A DNA stretch of 64,000 nt from Geomonas diazotrophica (GTDB lineage: Bacteria; Desulfobacterota; Desulfuromonadia; Geobacterales; Geobacteraceae), in NCBI RefSeq assembly GCF_018919385.1, contig NZ_JAHLMF010000006.1:124001-188000 (forward strand), read 5' to 3'. Positions 1 through 7,293 of the stretch are shown in pieces. The position numbers and the translations under genes were made by a program. Each line of letters begins with the position of its first letter. The first letter of the stretch is position 1. Below the pieces are notes generated by a model. The model was not told the DNA's origin. It made no database searches and saw nothing but the letters and a program-made list of their open reading frames with translations.

Positions 1-431
1 TTGTTGTAATCGACGATGCCGGAGATCTTCTCCTTGGTCATGGCTGAAACCGGGCAGACCGAAACGCAGGAGGGTTTCTGGCAGTGCATGCAGGAGTACT
101 TCACGTAGCTCCAGCGCTTCTCGCTCTCCTTGAAGAGCTTGATCAGGGTACGGGTCGAGCCGGAGAGATCGCTCGGGGCATCCCACAGGCCGTCCTCGTC
201 GAACTTCGCCTTCTCGTAGGAGAGTGAGCCGTAGTCGGAGTTGACCCTCTTGCAGGCCGACATGCACGCCTTGCAGCCGACGCACTTGGTGGCGTCGTAG
301 AGCATGCCGAGTTCCTCGTTGTTGACCTGGAGTCCCTCGTTGGCCAGGGCGTTACCCGCGCCGCAGGCGAGAAGCCCCGCGCCGGTGGCGCCGGCCAGCT
401 TCAGGAAGTCGCGTCTACTTGTCTTTTTCAT
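1..431 (-). CDS. hybA: Hydrogenase iron-sulfur (ferredoxin-like) subunit, HybA-type, partial
   Basis: The 3' end lies beyond the window edge. The protein starts at ATG 431 with a twin-arginine motif (SRRDFLK) and a hydrophobic Ala/Gly-rich stretch, so it is probably Tat-exported. Two cysteine clusters typical of 4Fe-4S ferredoxin domains are visible: CVGCKACMSAC at about residue 50 and CMHCQKPSCVSVCP at about residue 110. It overlaps the end of hybS by 17 bp, so the two are translationally coupled. In Hyb-type uptake hydrogenases this subunit passes electrons from the small subunit to a membrane quinone-reducing partner. The exact subfamily cannot be fixed without the C-terminus. Confidence 0.85.
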   Translation of the reverse strand, partial: MKKTSRRDFLKLAGATGAGLLACGAGNALANEGLQVNNEELGMLYDATKCVGCKACMSACKRVNSDYGSLSYEKAKFDEDGLWDAPSDLSGSTRTLIKLFKESEKRWSYVKYSCMHCQKPSCVSVCPVSAMTKEKISGIVDYN

Positions 432-1524
432 GGGCATCCTCCTGCGCCTCACCGCCCGGAAGCTTCTTGGCGAGCATTGCGCCGGCGCCAAGTGCCGCAC
501 CTGCCGCGAGTCCGACGAAGCCGGTGGTCAGCGGGTCCGGACCCTTCCCTTTCTCCTTCAGGTCGACCGGGGCGTAGCTGTCGAACGGCGTAGGCTCGTG
601 GATCTGCACCTTCTCGGCAATGGCGGTCTTGAAGAGGATATCCGGCTCGGTGCAGCCGATGCAGGGGTGACCGATGGAAACCGGCCAGGCGCCGACGTCG
701 TTGAAGCGCTGCACGGAGCAGTTGGCGTAGGTGGCGGGACCCTTGCAACCCAGCTTGTAGAGGCAGTACCCCTGGGCGTGGGTCGGGTCGCCGTAGGCCT
801 TGGCGAAGCGGCCGGCGTCAAAGTGCGGACGACGCTCGCAGTGCTCGTGGATCCTCCTGCCGTAGGCGAACTTCGGGCGGCCCAACTGATCGAGCTCGGG
901 CACCTTCTTGAAGGTCAGGTAGTACAGCACGGTGGACAGGAAGTTGTAGGGGTTGGGGGGGCAGCCGGGGATGTTGATGATCGGCTTGTCCTTGATGATG
1001 TCCTTCACGCCGACCGCGCCGGTCGGGTTCGGGGAGACGGACTGGATGCCGCCGTAGGAAGCGCAAGTGCCGATGGCGATGATGGCGGCTGCGCCTTCTG
1101 CCGCGTGCTGCAGCGATTCGAGGGCGGTCTTGCCGGAAACCTTGCAGAAGATGCCGTTCTGCTTGGTCGGGATGGCCCCCTCCACGACCAGGATGTACTT
1201 GCCGTGGTTGGCCTTCATGGAATCGTGCAGCGCCTGCTCGGCCTGGTGGCCGGCGCCGACCATGAGGGTCTCGTGGTAGTCCAGCGAGATCATGTCCAGG
1301 ATCAGCGTGGAAATGGTCGGGTGGGACGAACGCAACAGCGACTCCGAGCAGCCGGTGCACTCCTGGAAGTGAAGCCAGATCACCGCAGGGTTGCCGTTTT
1401 TCTCAACGGCCTCGGCCACCTGCGTATGCATGGCGAAGGGAAGCCCCATCATCGCGGTGGCGGTGACACAGGCCTTCATGAAACTCCTGCGGGTGACCCC
1501 TTCGCAAAACATCTCTTCTTTCAT
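415..1524 (-). CDS. hybS: [NiFe] uptake hydrogenase small subunit
   Basis: 369 aa. It has a Tat signal (TRRSFMK, residues 11-17) and a C-terminal hydrophobic segment (about 335-358) that probably anchors it on the periplasmic face. The proximal cluster motif ECTGCSES (Cys56, Cys59) has the ordinary CTGC form, not the CTCC form of oxygen-tolerant enzymes. The distal part carries the usual NCSVQRFN...GHPCIGCTEP pattern. The length is normal for the family. ATG 1524 is preceded by GAGGAGG at 1532-1538. It is the first gene of an operon continuing into hybA and probably on to the large subunit. A sigma-54 promoter lies 40-54 bp upstream, so an enhancer-binding protein should control it. The role is periplasmic H2 oxidation. 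Confidence 0.95.
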   Translation of the reverse strand: MKEEMFCEGVTRRSFMKACVTATAMMGLPFAMHTQVAEAVEKNGNPAVIWLHFQECTGCSESLLRSSHPTISTLILDMISLDYHETLMVGAGHQAEQALHDSMKANHGKYILVVEGAIPTKQNGIFCKVSGKTALESLQHAAEGAAAIIAIGTCASYGGIQSVSPNPTGAVGVKDIIKDKPIINIPGCPPNPYNFLSTVLYYLTFKKVPELDQLGRPKFAYGRRIHEHCERRPHFDAGRFAKAYGDPTHAQGYCLYKLGCKGPATYANCSVQRFNDVGAWPVSIGHPCIGCTEPDILFKTAIAEKVQIHEPTPFDSYAPVDLKEKGKGPDPLTTGFVGLAAGAALGAGAMLAKKLPGGEAQEDAHEKDK

Positions 1525-1563
1525 AACAAGCCTCCTCGAGATAAATCAAACCGCACGTATACG

Positions 1564-1578
1564 GCAACACCCGTGCCA
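1564..1578 (-). promoter_or_regulatory. Sigma-54 (RpoN) promoter of the hyb operon
   Basis: Read on the minus strand the site is TGGCAC-GGGTG-TTGC. It matches the -24/-12 consensus TGGCAC-N5-TTGC with exact GG-N10-GC spacing. Transcription should start near 1552, leaving a leader of roughly 28 nt before hybS that contains the GAGGAGG ribosome site. Confidence 0.85.
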
Positions 1579-1700
1579 ATCGAGTAAACAAAATTTGAAA
1601 ATGTAATACACTGGAATCATTGGCCAAAAAAAATGGCGCCCGCGGGGGTCCTCCGCGCTGCGCCTTTGGTTGCTTCATTTTGTTGGGTACTTCTGTCCCG

Positions 1701-1736
1701 GTTTTGTATCATTTTGTCCCGAGCGTGATACAAAAC
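1701..1736. promoter_or_regulatory. Dyad operator, probable enhancer site for the hyb sigma-54 promoter
   Basis: A perfect 11-bp inverted repeat, GTTTTGTATCA / TGATACAAAAC, is separated by 14 bp. It lies about 150-185 bp upstream of the predicted hyb start, the normal distance for an enhancer bound by an NtrC-type activator. It also sits immediately after the hypA stop codon, so a transcript hairpin is an alternative. The loop is long and no U-tract follows, which argues against a simple terminator. Confidence 0.55.
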
Positions 1737-1739
1737 GGA

Positions 1740-2072
1740 TCAGGCAAGCTCCAGTTCCTTCACCCTCAGCTCCTCACCCGAGACGACGGAGAGACCGAAG
1801 GCACCGCACCCGGGGCAGGGGGAGAAGAGGCTTTGCAGCGGGAATTCGCCGTGGCAGGCAGGGCAGCTCCCGCGCCCTGGCACCTCTTCGATGGTCAGCT
1901 TGGCCCCCTCCAGCAGGGTCCCCTTGCTGCAGGCCTCGAAACAGAACTCCACGCTCTCCGGCACCACACCGGATAGCTCCCCGATCTCGAGAACCACCTC
2001 CACCACCTTGCGCCCCGCCGCGTGTCCCTCGCAGATCTCCACCACGCTCTGGGTTATGCTCATCTCGTGCAT
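1740..2072 (-). CDS. hypA: Hydrogenase nickel incorporation protein HypA
   Basis: 110 aa, normal for HypA. The start at 2072 gives the diagnostic N-terminus MHEMSI with the nickel-ligand His2; a longer frame to 2126 has no such support. Zinc-binding pairs CPAC (70-73) and CPGC (86-89) are present. HypA delivers nickel with HypB to the large subunit of [NiFe] hydrogenases in the cytoplasm. GGAGG lies just upstream of the start, and a TATCAT -10-like box with a weak TTTTGC -35 is visible about 25-55 bp further up. It lies between the upstream kinase gene and the hyb operon, fitting a hydrogenase maturation role. Confidence 0.95.
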   Translation of the reverse strand: MHEMSITQSVVEICEGHAAGRKVVEVVLEIGELSGVVPESVEFCFEACSKGTLLEGAKLTIEEVPGRGSCPACHGEFPLQSLFSPCPGCGAFGLSVVSGEELRVKELELA

Positions 2073-2136
2073 GCCCGCCTCCGATTTTAATGTGAAGGGA
2101 TGATAGCAGATCGGGCCGCGCAGCAAAAGGGACTTT

Positions 2137-3057
2137 TCAGGTTATGCACGACTGCAGCGTGAAGTAGAAGGTGGCCCCCTTGTCGATCTCTCCTTCGGCC
2201 CAGATGCGCCCGCCGTGGCGGTTGATGATGCGCTGCACGGTGGTGAGGCCGATGCCGTTTCCGGGGTATTCGCTCGAACTGTGCAGGCGCTGGAAGGCGT
2301 GGAACATCCGCTCGGCGTTGGCCATGTCGAAGCCTATGCCGTTGTCCTTCAGGAAACAGGTCTTGTCCGAGGCGCTCTCCTGCGCCCCGAACTCTATGCG
2401 GGCGGCCTCCCGCATCTGGGTGAATTTCCAGGCGTTCCTCAGAAGGTTTTTCATGGCGATTTCGAGCAGGTTATGGTCGCCGAAGGTGCGGATCCTGGGC
2501 TGGATCACGAATTCGACCTTGCGCTGCGGGGTTCCCTGGGCCAGGTCGGCCGCGGTGTCGCTGACTATCTCGGAGAGGTCCACCACCTCCCGCTTCAGGT
2601 TCAGGTAGGAAAGCTGGGAGAGCTGCAAAAGTGCCTCGATCAGGTCGTTCATGTGCTGGCTGGACTTGAAGATGCGCTCCAGGTAATCCATCCCCTCCAG
2701 GTCGAGCCGTCCGGCGTACTGCTCCTGCAGCGCGCGGGTGAAGCCGCAGATCCTCCTGAGCGGCGCGCACAGGTCGTGGGCCACCGAGTAGTTGAAAGCC
2801 TCAAGGTCCCGGTTGATGGATTCCAGCCGCTCGGTCTGCTCGGTGAGCAGGCGCTCCACCTGCTGGGTCAGCAGGCTGATCTCCTCGTTGTTAGGGCGCT
2901 CAAGGAGCATGTTGCGAATGGTCTCCAGCGAGTTATGCACGGCCGACTTGAGATCGACCGCGTAAGACGCGTTCAGCATGCTCGACGCTATTTCCTTGTC
3001 TATGCTCAAAAAACGCCCCTCCCCGTTGTTCCTCTTTGCCTTGTACGTGTCGGTCAT
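2137..3057 (-). CDS. Cytoplasmic sensor histidine kinase (HisKA/HATPase_c)
   Basis: 306 aa without membrane segments or a recognisable sensory domain; residues 1-85 are helical, with a likely coiled coil at 55-90. The H-box is AHDLCAPLRR (His94), of the phytochrome-like kinase type. The N-box NLLRNAWKFT, G1 box DNGIGFD and G2 box GNGIGLTTVQ are all intact, so it should be catalytically active. No receiver gene adjoins it directly; the NtrC-type regulator at 3416-4783 is the nearest possible partner. The input signal cannot be read from sequence. Confidence 0.85.
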   Translation of the reverse strand: MTDTYKAKRNNGEGRFLSIDKEIASSMLNASYAVDLKSAVHNSLETIRNMLLERPNNEEISLLTQQVERLLTEQTERLESINRDLEAFNYSVAHDLCAPLRRICGFTRALQEQYAGRLDLEGMDYLERIFKSSQHMNDLIEALLQLSQLSYLNLKREVVDLSEIVSDTAADLAQGTPQRKVEFVIQPRIRTFGDHNLLEIAMKNLLRNAWKFTQMREAARIEFGAQESASDKTCFLKDNGIGFDMANAERMFHAFQRLHSSSEYPGNGIGLTTVQRIINRHGGRIWAEGEIDKGATFYFTLQSCIT

Positions 3058-3415
3058 GGGGCACCCCCTGTTGACCTTGCCCCCTTGCGGGGCTCGCCAT
3101 GTGACGTCTTTCCCGGTGCACCTGGAAGCGGCCGCGGCCGCTTCCCCGAACAGACGTCCCTGCTACCCTGTAAAGATCCCATTTTTCGCCATTGCGACTC
3201 GATCCGTCCTGGTACATCAGCAGCAACCGTGCCCATGCCCCCCTCCCGATCTGCCCGCGACATTCCGGCCACTTACCCATGCCGGGTACCAAGCGCGGCG
3301 CTGGGACAGGCAACAAAGGTTTACCGTTTTGGTGGCTGAGGGCGCCGAGGCCTTGCTGGCGGCGGATCGGAGGCAGGCAACGTTTGTGGCAGGTGCAACT
3401 TCCGTTGCAACCGGT
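3058..3415. other. Non-coding gap between a kinase and a sigma-54 regulator gene
   Basis: About 360 bp with no supported gene. It contains a perfect 22-bp palindrome at 3124-3145 (core GCGGCCGCGGCCGC). No clear sigma-54 or sigma-70 promoter stood out. GC content falls in the 3150-3200 part (taccctgtaaagatcccatt), which may include the promoter of the downstream kinase. Confidence 0.5.
3124..3145. repeat. 22-bp perfect palindrome
   Basis: Two 11-bp arms without a loop read identically on both strands; the centre is GGCCGCGGCC and the ends are GGAAG/CTTCC. It lies about 70 bp upstream of the kinase start at 3057. No T-tract follows on either side, so it is not a standard terminator. It could be an operator or an extruding hairpin. 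Confidence 0.6.
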
Positions 3416-4783
3416 TCAGGCCGACCTCCTCCTGAGCCGGTTGTTGAGGGCTTGCCTGGAGATCCCCAGCAGAGTCGCGGCCTCGCCCTGATTGCCGTTG
3501 GACATCCGCAGCGCCTCGCTGATCAGGTGCGACTGCGCCTCCTTTATGCTGGGAAACCCGTTGAAGATGACCGTGACGATCTCGTGCCCCTCAACGGTGA
3601 GTCCCTTGCCGGAGGGGGCGCTCATGTTGGTGCGGAAGGCCGCCAGCGAAAGGGGGCCCTTCTCGTGCAGGGCGACTGCGTCGTAGACCATGGCCTGCAG
3701 CTCGCGCACGTTCCCCGGGAAGTGGTACCGCTGCAACAGCCGCGGCAGCTCGGAAGGGTACCATGGTCGCTTTTTCCCCATCTGCCGGGAGGCCAGGGTC
3801 ACGAAATGTTCCAGCAGCAAGGGGATGTCCCCCTGCCTCTCCCTAAGCGGCGGGATGTGGAGCCGGTGGCAGCTCAGCCGGTAGTAAAGGTCTTCGCGCA
3901 ACTTCCCCTGCTCCAGAAGCTGCTTCAGGTCCCGGTTGGTGGCCACCACGATGCCGGCGTCCGTTTTCGCCGCCACATCGCAACCAAGCGGCAGGTACTC
4001 GTGCTCCTGGATCAGCCGCAGCAGTTTGACTTGGGCGCCCTCGCGCAGGTCGCCGATTTCGTCAAGGAAGAGGGTCCCCCCCGCAGCCTTCCTGATCAGC
4101 CCCTCGCGGTTCTCCTGGGCGCTGGTGAAGGCCCCCTTGCGGTGGCCGAACAACGTGTCGGAGAAGACGGCATCGTCAAGCCCCGCCACGTTCACCGTGA
4201 CCATCGCCCCCTTTTTCCCCGAGCAACGATGCACCGCCTCGGCGAAGAGCTCCTTGCCGACGCCGGTTTCCCCGGTGATCAGCACCGGCTGCCCGGTATG
4301 GGAGACCGCCTGGGCCCGTTTCATGAGCCGCAGCATCTGCGGGTCCTCGGTGACGATGTCGGGGAAGGGCATGCGCCGCCGACGCAGCCGGTTCTCGTCC
4401 TCGGATAGCCCCAGCGCGCGGTCGATGGCAGCGAGGAAGAGCGCGTTGTCGATCGGCTTCAACAGGTAGTCGCAGGCCCCGGCACGCATGCAGGAAACCG
4501 CCTGCCCCACCTCGGCCAGGCCGGTGATGATCAACACCGGCAGATGCGGAAATTCCTCGACCAGGCGGGGCAAAAGATCACGCCCGGTTACGGTGGGAAG
4601 CGCCAGGTCCAGGACCACCAGGGCCGCCTCGTTGCGGCGCAGGTAGAGAACCAGCGTCTCGCCGTCGTCGAAAGTCAACACCGGCCCGACGCCGTGCCCC
4701 TGCAAAAGCGCCCGGTAGATCTGCAGCATCTCCTGGTCGTCATCCACCACCACTACTGCCGGCGTCGCTTCGTTGCTTTTCAT
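3416..4783 (-). CDS. NtrC-family sigma-54-dependent response regulator with GAFTSA loop
   Basis: 455 aa. The receiver domain (about 8-125) has acidic residues DDD14-16, phospho-acceptor Asp59 and Lys109. The AAA+ domain has Walker A GETGVGKE (171-178), Walker B GGTLFLDEIGD and arginine-finger region REDLYYRL. A Fis-type HTH is at the C-terminus (GNQGEAATLLGISRQ). The sigma-54 contact loop reads GAFTSA (217-222) instead of the canonical GAFTGA. The start lies 27 bp after the upstream kinase-like gene, so the two form an operon. It is a candidate activator of the hyb sigma-54 promoter 2 kb away, by proximity only. Confidence 0.9.
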   Translation of the reverse strand: MKSNEATPAVVVVDDDQEMLQIYRALLQGHGVGPVLTFDDGETLVLYLRRNEAALVVLDLALPTVTGRDLLPRLVEEFPHLPVLIITGLAEVGQAVSCMRAGACDYLLKPIDNALFLAAIDRALGLSEDENRLRRRRMPFPDIVTEDPQMLRLMKRAQAVSHTGQPVLITGETGVGKELFAEAVHRCSGKKGAMVTVNVAGLDDAVFSDTLFGHRKGAFTSAQENREGLIRKAAGGTLFLDEIGDLREGAQVKLLRLIQEHEYLPLGCDVAAKTDAGIVVATNRDLKQLLEQGKLREDLYYRLSCHRLHIPPLRERQGDIPLLLEHFVTLASRQMGKKRPWYPSELPRLLQRYHFPGNVRELQAMVYDAVALHEKGPLSLAAFRTNMSAPSGKGLTVEGHEIVTVIFNGFPSIKEAQSHLISEALRMSNGNQGEAATLLGISRQALNNRLRRRSA

Positions 4784-4810
4784 GACCAGCCTCTCTGCCT
4801 TAAGGCGTCG

Positions 4811-6655
4811 CTAGACCTGGAAGTAGAGGGTCCCCCCCTTCCCTGCCTGCTCCGCGCTCCAAATCCGCCCCCGATGCAGGTTGATGATGCGCTGTACCGT
4901 GGCGAATCCGATGCCGCGGCAACTTCCTTCCGGACCGCTCCCGCCGCCGGTCGCCTCACACAGGCTCGCGCTCAGCCGGGGGCCGTTGTCGCTCACATAG
5001 CAACTGCGCTCCCCCTCGACCTGCGCGGTGCCGAACTTGATCACCGGGTGTTTGACGCCGATGGTGCAGTGCCAGGCGTTCCCCAAAAGCTGCTCCATCG
5101 CCAGCCGCAGCATGTCCTTGTCGCCGGTGACCGTCACCCCATCCTCGATCCGGAAATCGACCGGGCGTTGGGCGTGGTCGCTTAGCTGGGCCGCGATCTC
5201 CGATGCCATGGCGCTCAGGTCCACCTCCACCGGCTGCAGCTCCGCCGCGGTCAGCGCGGTCATGCGCTCCAGGGCGGCGACGGCCCCGGAAAGCTCCCGC
5301 GCCGCGGCGCCGATGTCCTCCAAAAGCTCGCGGCAGGGAGGGTCGAGCTGGCTTTTGTTGAGCTTTTGCAACCTGCCGCAATCCCCGCTGATCCGTGCCA
5401 GCCGCGCCCCCAGATCTTGGGACACCGCCTGTCCGATGGCCTCAAGCTCCGCGGTGCGGGCCTCCAGCTCTCCCTTTAGCGCCCTGAGCCCGTTCTCCGC
5501 CTGCACCCTCGGGGTCACGTCCAGCCCGATGATCCAGTTCACCCACCCCGTGATCGGCACGTAGCGCGAGATGTTGGACCAGGAGATGAGTTTGGGGGAG
5601 CCATCCCTGCAGCGGAGATTCCATTCCCGCCCCCGGTAGTCCCCCCCCTGCGGCGGGTGCGCCGACACCACATCCTCGCGTAGCGCACCGTCGACCTGGA
5701 GCAGCTCCAGCATCGGTTTCCCCATCACCTCCTCGCCCCGGTAGCCGGTCACCCGCTCGAACTCGTGGTTGCAGGCGGCCAGGCGATCGGCATTGTCAAA
5801 GGCCATCATGACCGCCGGGAGATGCTGCAGGATGGTCTGCAGGCGCCTGCGGTTGGCGAGGAGCGCCTCGTCCTTCTCGTGGATCTCCTGTTCGCTGGCC
5901 CGCAAGGTGTCCTCTTCCTGCCAGTTCTCGTAGATCTTGCGGGCCAGGGCCGCATAGGCCTGCTCCAGTTCCTGCTTGAGCCGCTCCGTTTCCGCCTCCA
6001 CCGTGGTGATGCGCTGGGAGGCGGCCAAAAATACGTCCAGTTCGCACACCGCAGCCTTCTTGCGCGGCTGCGCCCCCGGCGGGATGAACAGCGGGTTGCC
6101 GCAGACCCTGCCGCCGCTGACCACCCCCGGGTGGATGCGGGCCAGTTCCAGGAGCAGTTCCGGGCTGAACAGCCGCCGGTCGTACAGGCAGAGCAACGCC
6201 GTATCGTGTTCCGCTGCAAACGAGGTGAGGTCGCGCTCGAACCGGTTCAAAAGCTCCAGCGACTTGGCGTCCTTCACCGCCCAGGCCATGTCGCAGATGA
6301 TCCGGGTCCCGCTGAATCCCTCGGCCGCGGCGCCAGCACAGATGTTGCGCAAAAGCTCCAAGACCCGCTCCTGCCTGAACGTCCCTCCCCTGAGCCAGGT
6401 CTGCTTCACCGGCAGCAGGACCAGCGCGCCTGAGTCCTGTTTCTGTACCTCGACTACGTTTTGCAGCAGCCGCTCCAGCTTCTGCTGGGCGGCGTTCAGG
6501 TAGACGCAGCGCTCCCCTATCGCCACCCCCTTCTGGATGAAGTGGAGCACCAGGTTCAGCACCTCTGTCTCTTCCTGGTACAGCAGGCAGAGGTGATCGT
6601 GGCTGTTGACGATTCCGATGTCTGCGATTTCCACGCTCGGTTTCTCTTCTTCCAT
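4811..6655 (-). CDS. MEDS-PAS histidine-kinase-like protein lacking the phospho-acceptor His
   Basis: 614 aa, soluble. Residues about 14-200 resemble the MEDS (DcmR-type sensory) domain, with HLCLLYQ, GERCVYL and a DMAWAV segment. A coiled coil leads to a PAS domain (about 275-390). The transmitter is degenerate: where relatives read VSHDLRAPL, this reads VSQDLGARL, so the histidine is Gln413 (codon CAA at 5417-5419). The G1 box is DNGPRL (from Asp556) instead of DNGIGF. The N-box (LLGNAWHCT) and G2 (RGIGFATVQRI) remain. Autophosphorylation is therefore unlikely, and it may act as a ligand-binding modulator. It forms an operon with the NtrC-type regulator. Confidence 0.85.
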   Translation of the reverse strand: MEEEKPSVEIADIGIVNSHDHLCLLYQEETEVLNLVLHFIQKGVAIGERCVYLNAAQQKLERLLQNVVEVQKQDSGALVLLPVKQTWLRGGTFRQERVLELLRNICAGAAAEGFSGTRIICDMAWAVKDAKSLELLNRFERDLTSFAAEHDTALLCLYDRRLFSPELLLELARIHPGVVSGGRVCGNPLFIPPGAQPRKKAAVCELDVFLAASQRITTVEAETERLKQELEQAYAALARKIYENWQEEDTLRASEQEIHEKDEALLANRRRLQTILQHLPAVMMAFDNADRLAACNHEFERVTGYRGEEVMGKPMLELLQVDGALREDVVSAHPPQGGDYRGREWNLRCRDGSPKLISWSNISRYVPITGWVNWIIGLDVTPRVQAENGLRALKGELEARTAELEAIGQAVSQDLGARLARISGDCGRLQKLNKSQLDPPCRELLEDIGAAARELSGAVAALERMTALTAAELQPVEVDLSAMASEIAAQLSDHAQRPVDFRIEDGVTVTGDKDMLRLAMEQLLGNAWHCTIGVKHPVIKFGTAQVEGERSCYVSDNGPRLSASLCEATGGGSGPEGSCRGIGFATVQRIINLHRGRIWSAEQAGKGGTLYFQV

Positions 6656-6702
6656 CTGGGTCGTCTCCTCGCTCGCGGATTTACATTAAAAAACACCAAC
6701 AC

Positions 6703-6730
6703 AATATACTGGAAGCGGGCGCCTTTGCAA
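6703..6730 (-). promoter_or_regulatory. Sigma-70-type promoter of the MEDS-kinase/regulator operon
   Basis: On the minus strand TTGCAA (6730-6725), 16 bp, then TATATT (6708-6703). It lies about 50 bp upstream of the start at 6655, and no gene intervenes. Confidence 0.55.
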
Positions 6731-6791
6731 TAAGCCGAGGGGCGAATTTAGCGACTGTCGGGGGTGGAAATCGTTTGGTAAGCGCGGTTTT

Positions 6792-6834
6792 TTGACCGAG
6801 GTCAAGGAAGGCGGGAGCGGCGCCGTGCTAGCCT
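6792..6834 (+). promoter_or_regulatory. FNR/CRP-type operator plus -10 element
   Basis: A perfect dyad TTGACC-GA-GGTCAA occupies 6792-6805. A -10-like TAGCCT sits at 6829-6834, which places the dyad near -41.5 from a start around 6840. That is the class II activator geometry of FNR/CRP-family regulators. It precedes the small Cys-rich gene at 6875. Confidence 0.55.
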
Positions 6835-6874
6835 GCGGCACGCTGGTGAACCAAAAAGAAACAAGGGAGGAAGG

Positions 6875-7156
6875 ATGTGCGATTGCGGTTCGGGTAGCTC
6901 CAGGAGCGGTGGCCCCTACGCTACGGGAAGGGAACTGGTTGAGTTTGTACTGGCGGCTCACGGCGGGCGGGTGGCATGTTCGCCGCTGCCCAACGCGCTG
7001 GAGGTACGATGCCAGGAATGCGGCAGGGAGTTCGTGCTGCGGACGTTCGTGCAGGGGTGCCCCTCCTGCGGCGGCGTGCACGCGGTGTCCCCCCCGAGGG
7101 CGAACGATCCCGCCGCGGTGCAGTACGCGGGCGCCGATTTCGGCGCGGCCGCCTGA
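6875..7156 (+). CDS. Small Cys-rich putative zinc-ribbon protein
   Basis: 93 aa. ATG 6875 follows GGGAGGAAGG. The N-terminus MCDCGSG has CxC, and the middle has CQECG (from about 46) and CPSCGG (about 64), a two-knuckle zinc-ribbon pattern like that of HypA. The N-terminal half (ATGRELVEFVLAAHG) looks helical. The FNR/CRP-type site upstream and the hydrogenase neighbourhood suggest an anaerobic or metal-related role, but the family was not recognised. Confidence 0.7.
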   Translation: MCDCGSGSSRSGGPYATGRELVEFVLAAHGGRVACSPLPNALEVRCQECGREFVLRTFVQGCPSCGGVHAVSPPRANDPAAVQYAGADFGAAA

Positions 7157-7210
7157 GGATAGGGGGCAGCGGTGGGCGGTGCCCTGCGGCTGGCAGGGAG
7201 ACTTTCGCCT

Positions 7211-7250
7211 CCCCTCTCCCTCAGGGAGAGGGGGGTGGGGGTGAGGGCGC
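7211..7250. repeat. Dispersed GC-rich repeat, CCCTCTCCC...GGTGAGGG type
   Basis: CCCCTCTCCCTC is followed by its inverted copy GGGAGAGGGG and then GGTGGGGGTGAGGGC. Related copies lie at 20186-20226 and 52433-52470, and half-copies at 20281-20312 and 56471-56507. It forms a hairpin and sits between two convergent genes. Confidence 0.8.
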
Positions 7251-7293
7251 GGGAGAGTCGGGGGCGGTTGGAATTGTTAGCTGGAGGTACCTG

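Noticed and set aside
304-1587. 427-codon open frame on the plus strand opposite hybS
   Set aside because: It is antisense to a strongly supported hydrogenase gene, has no family features and reflects high-GC third-position bias.
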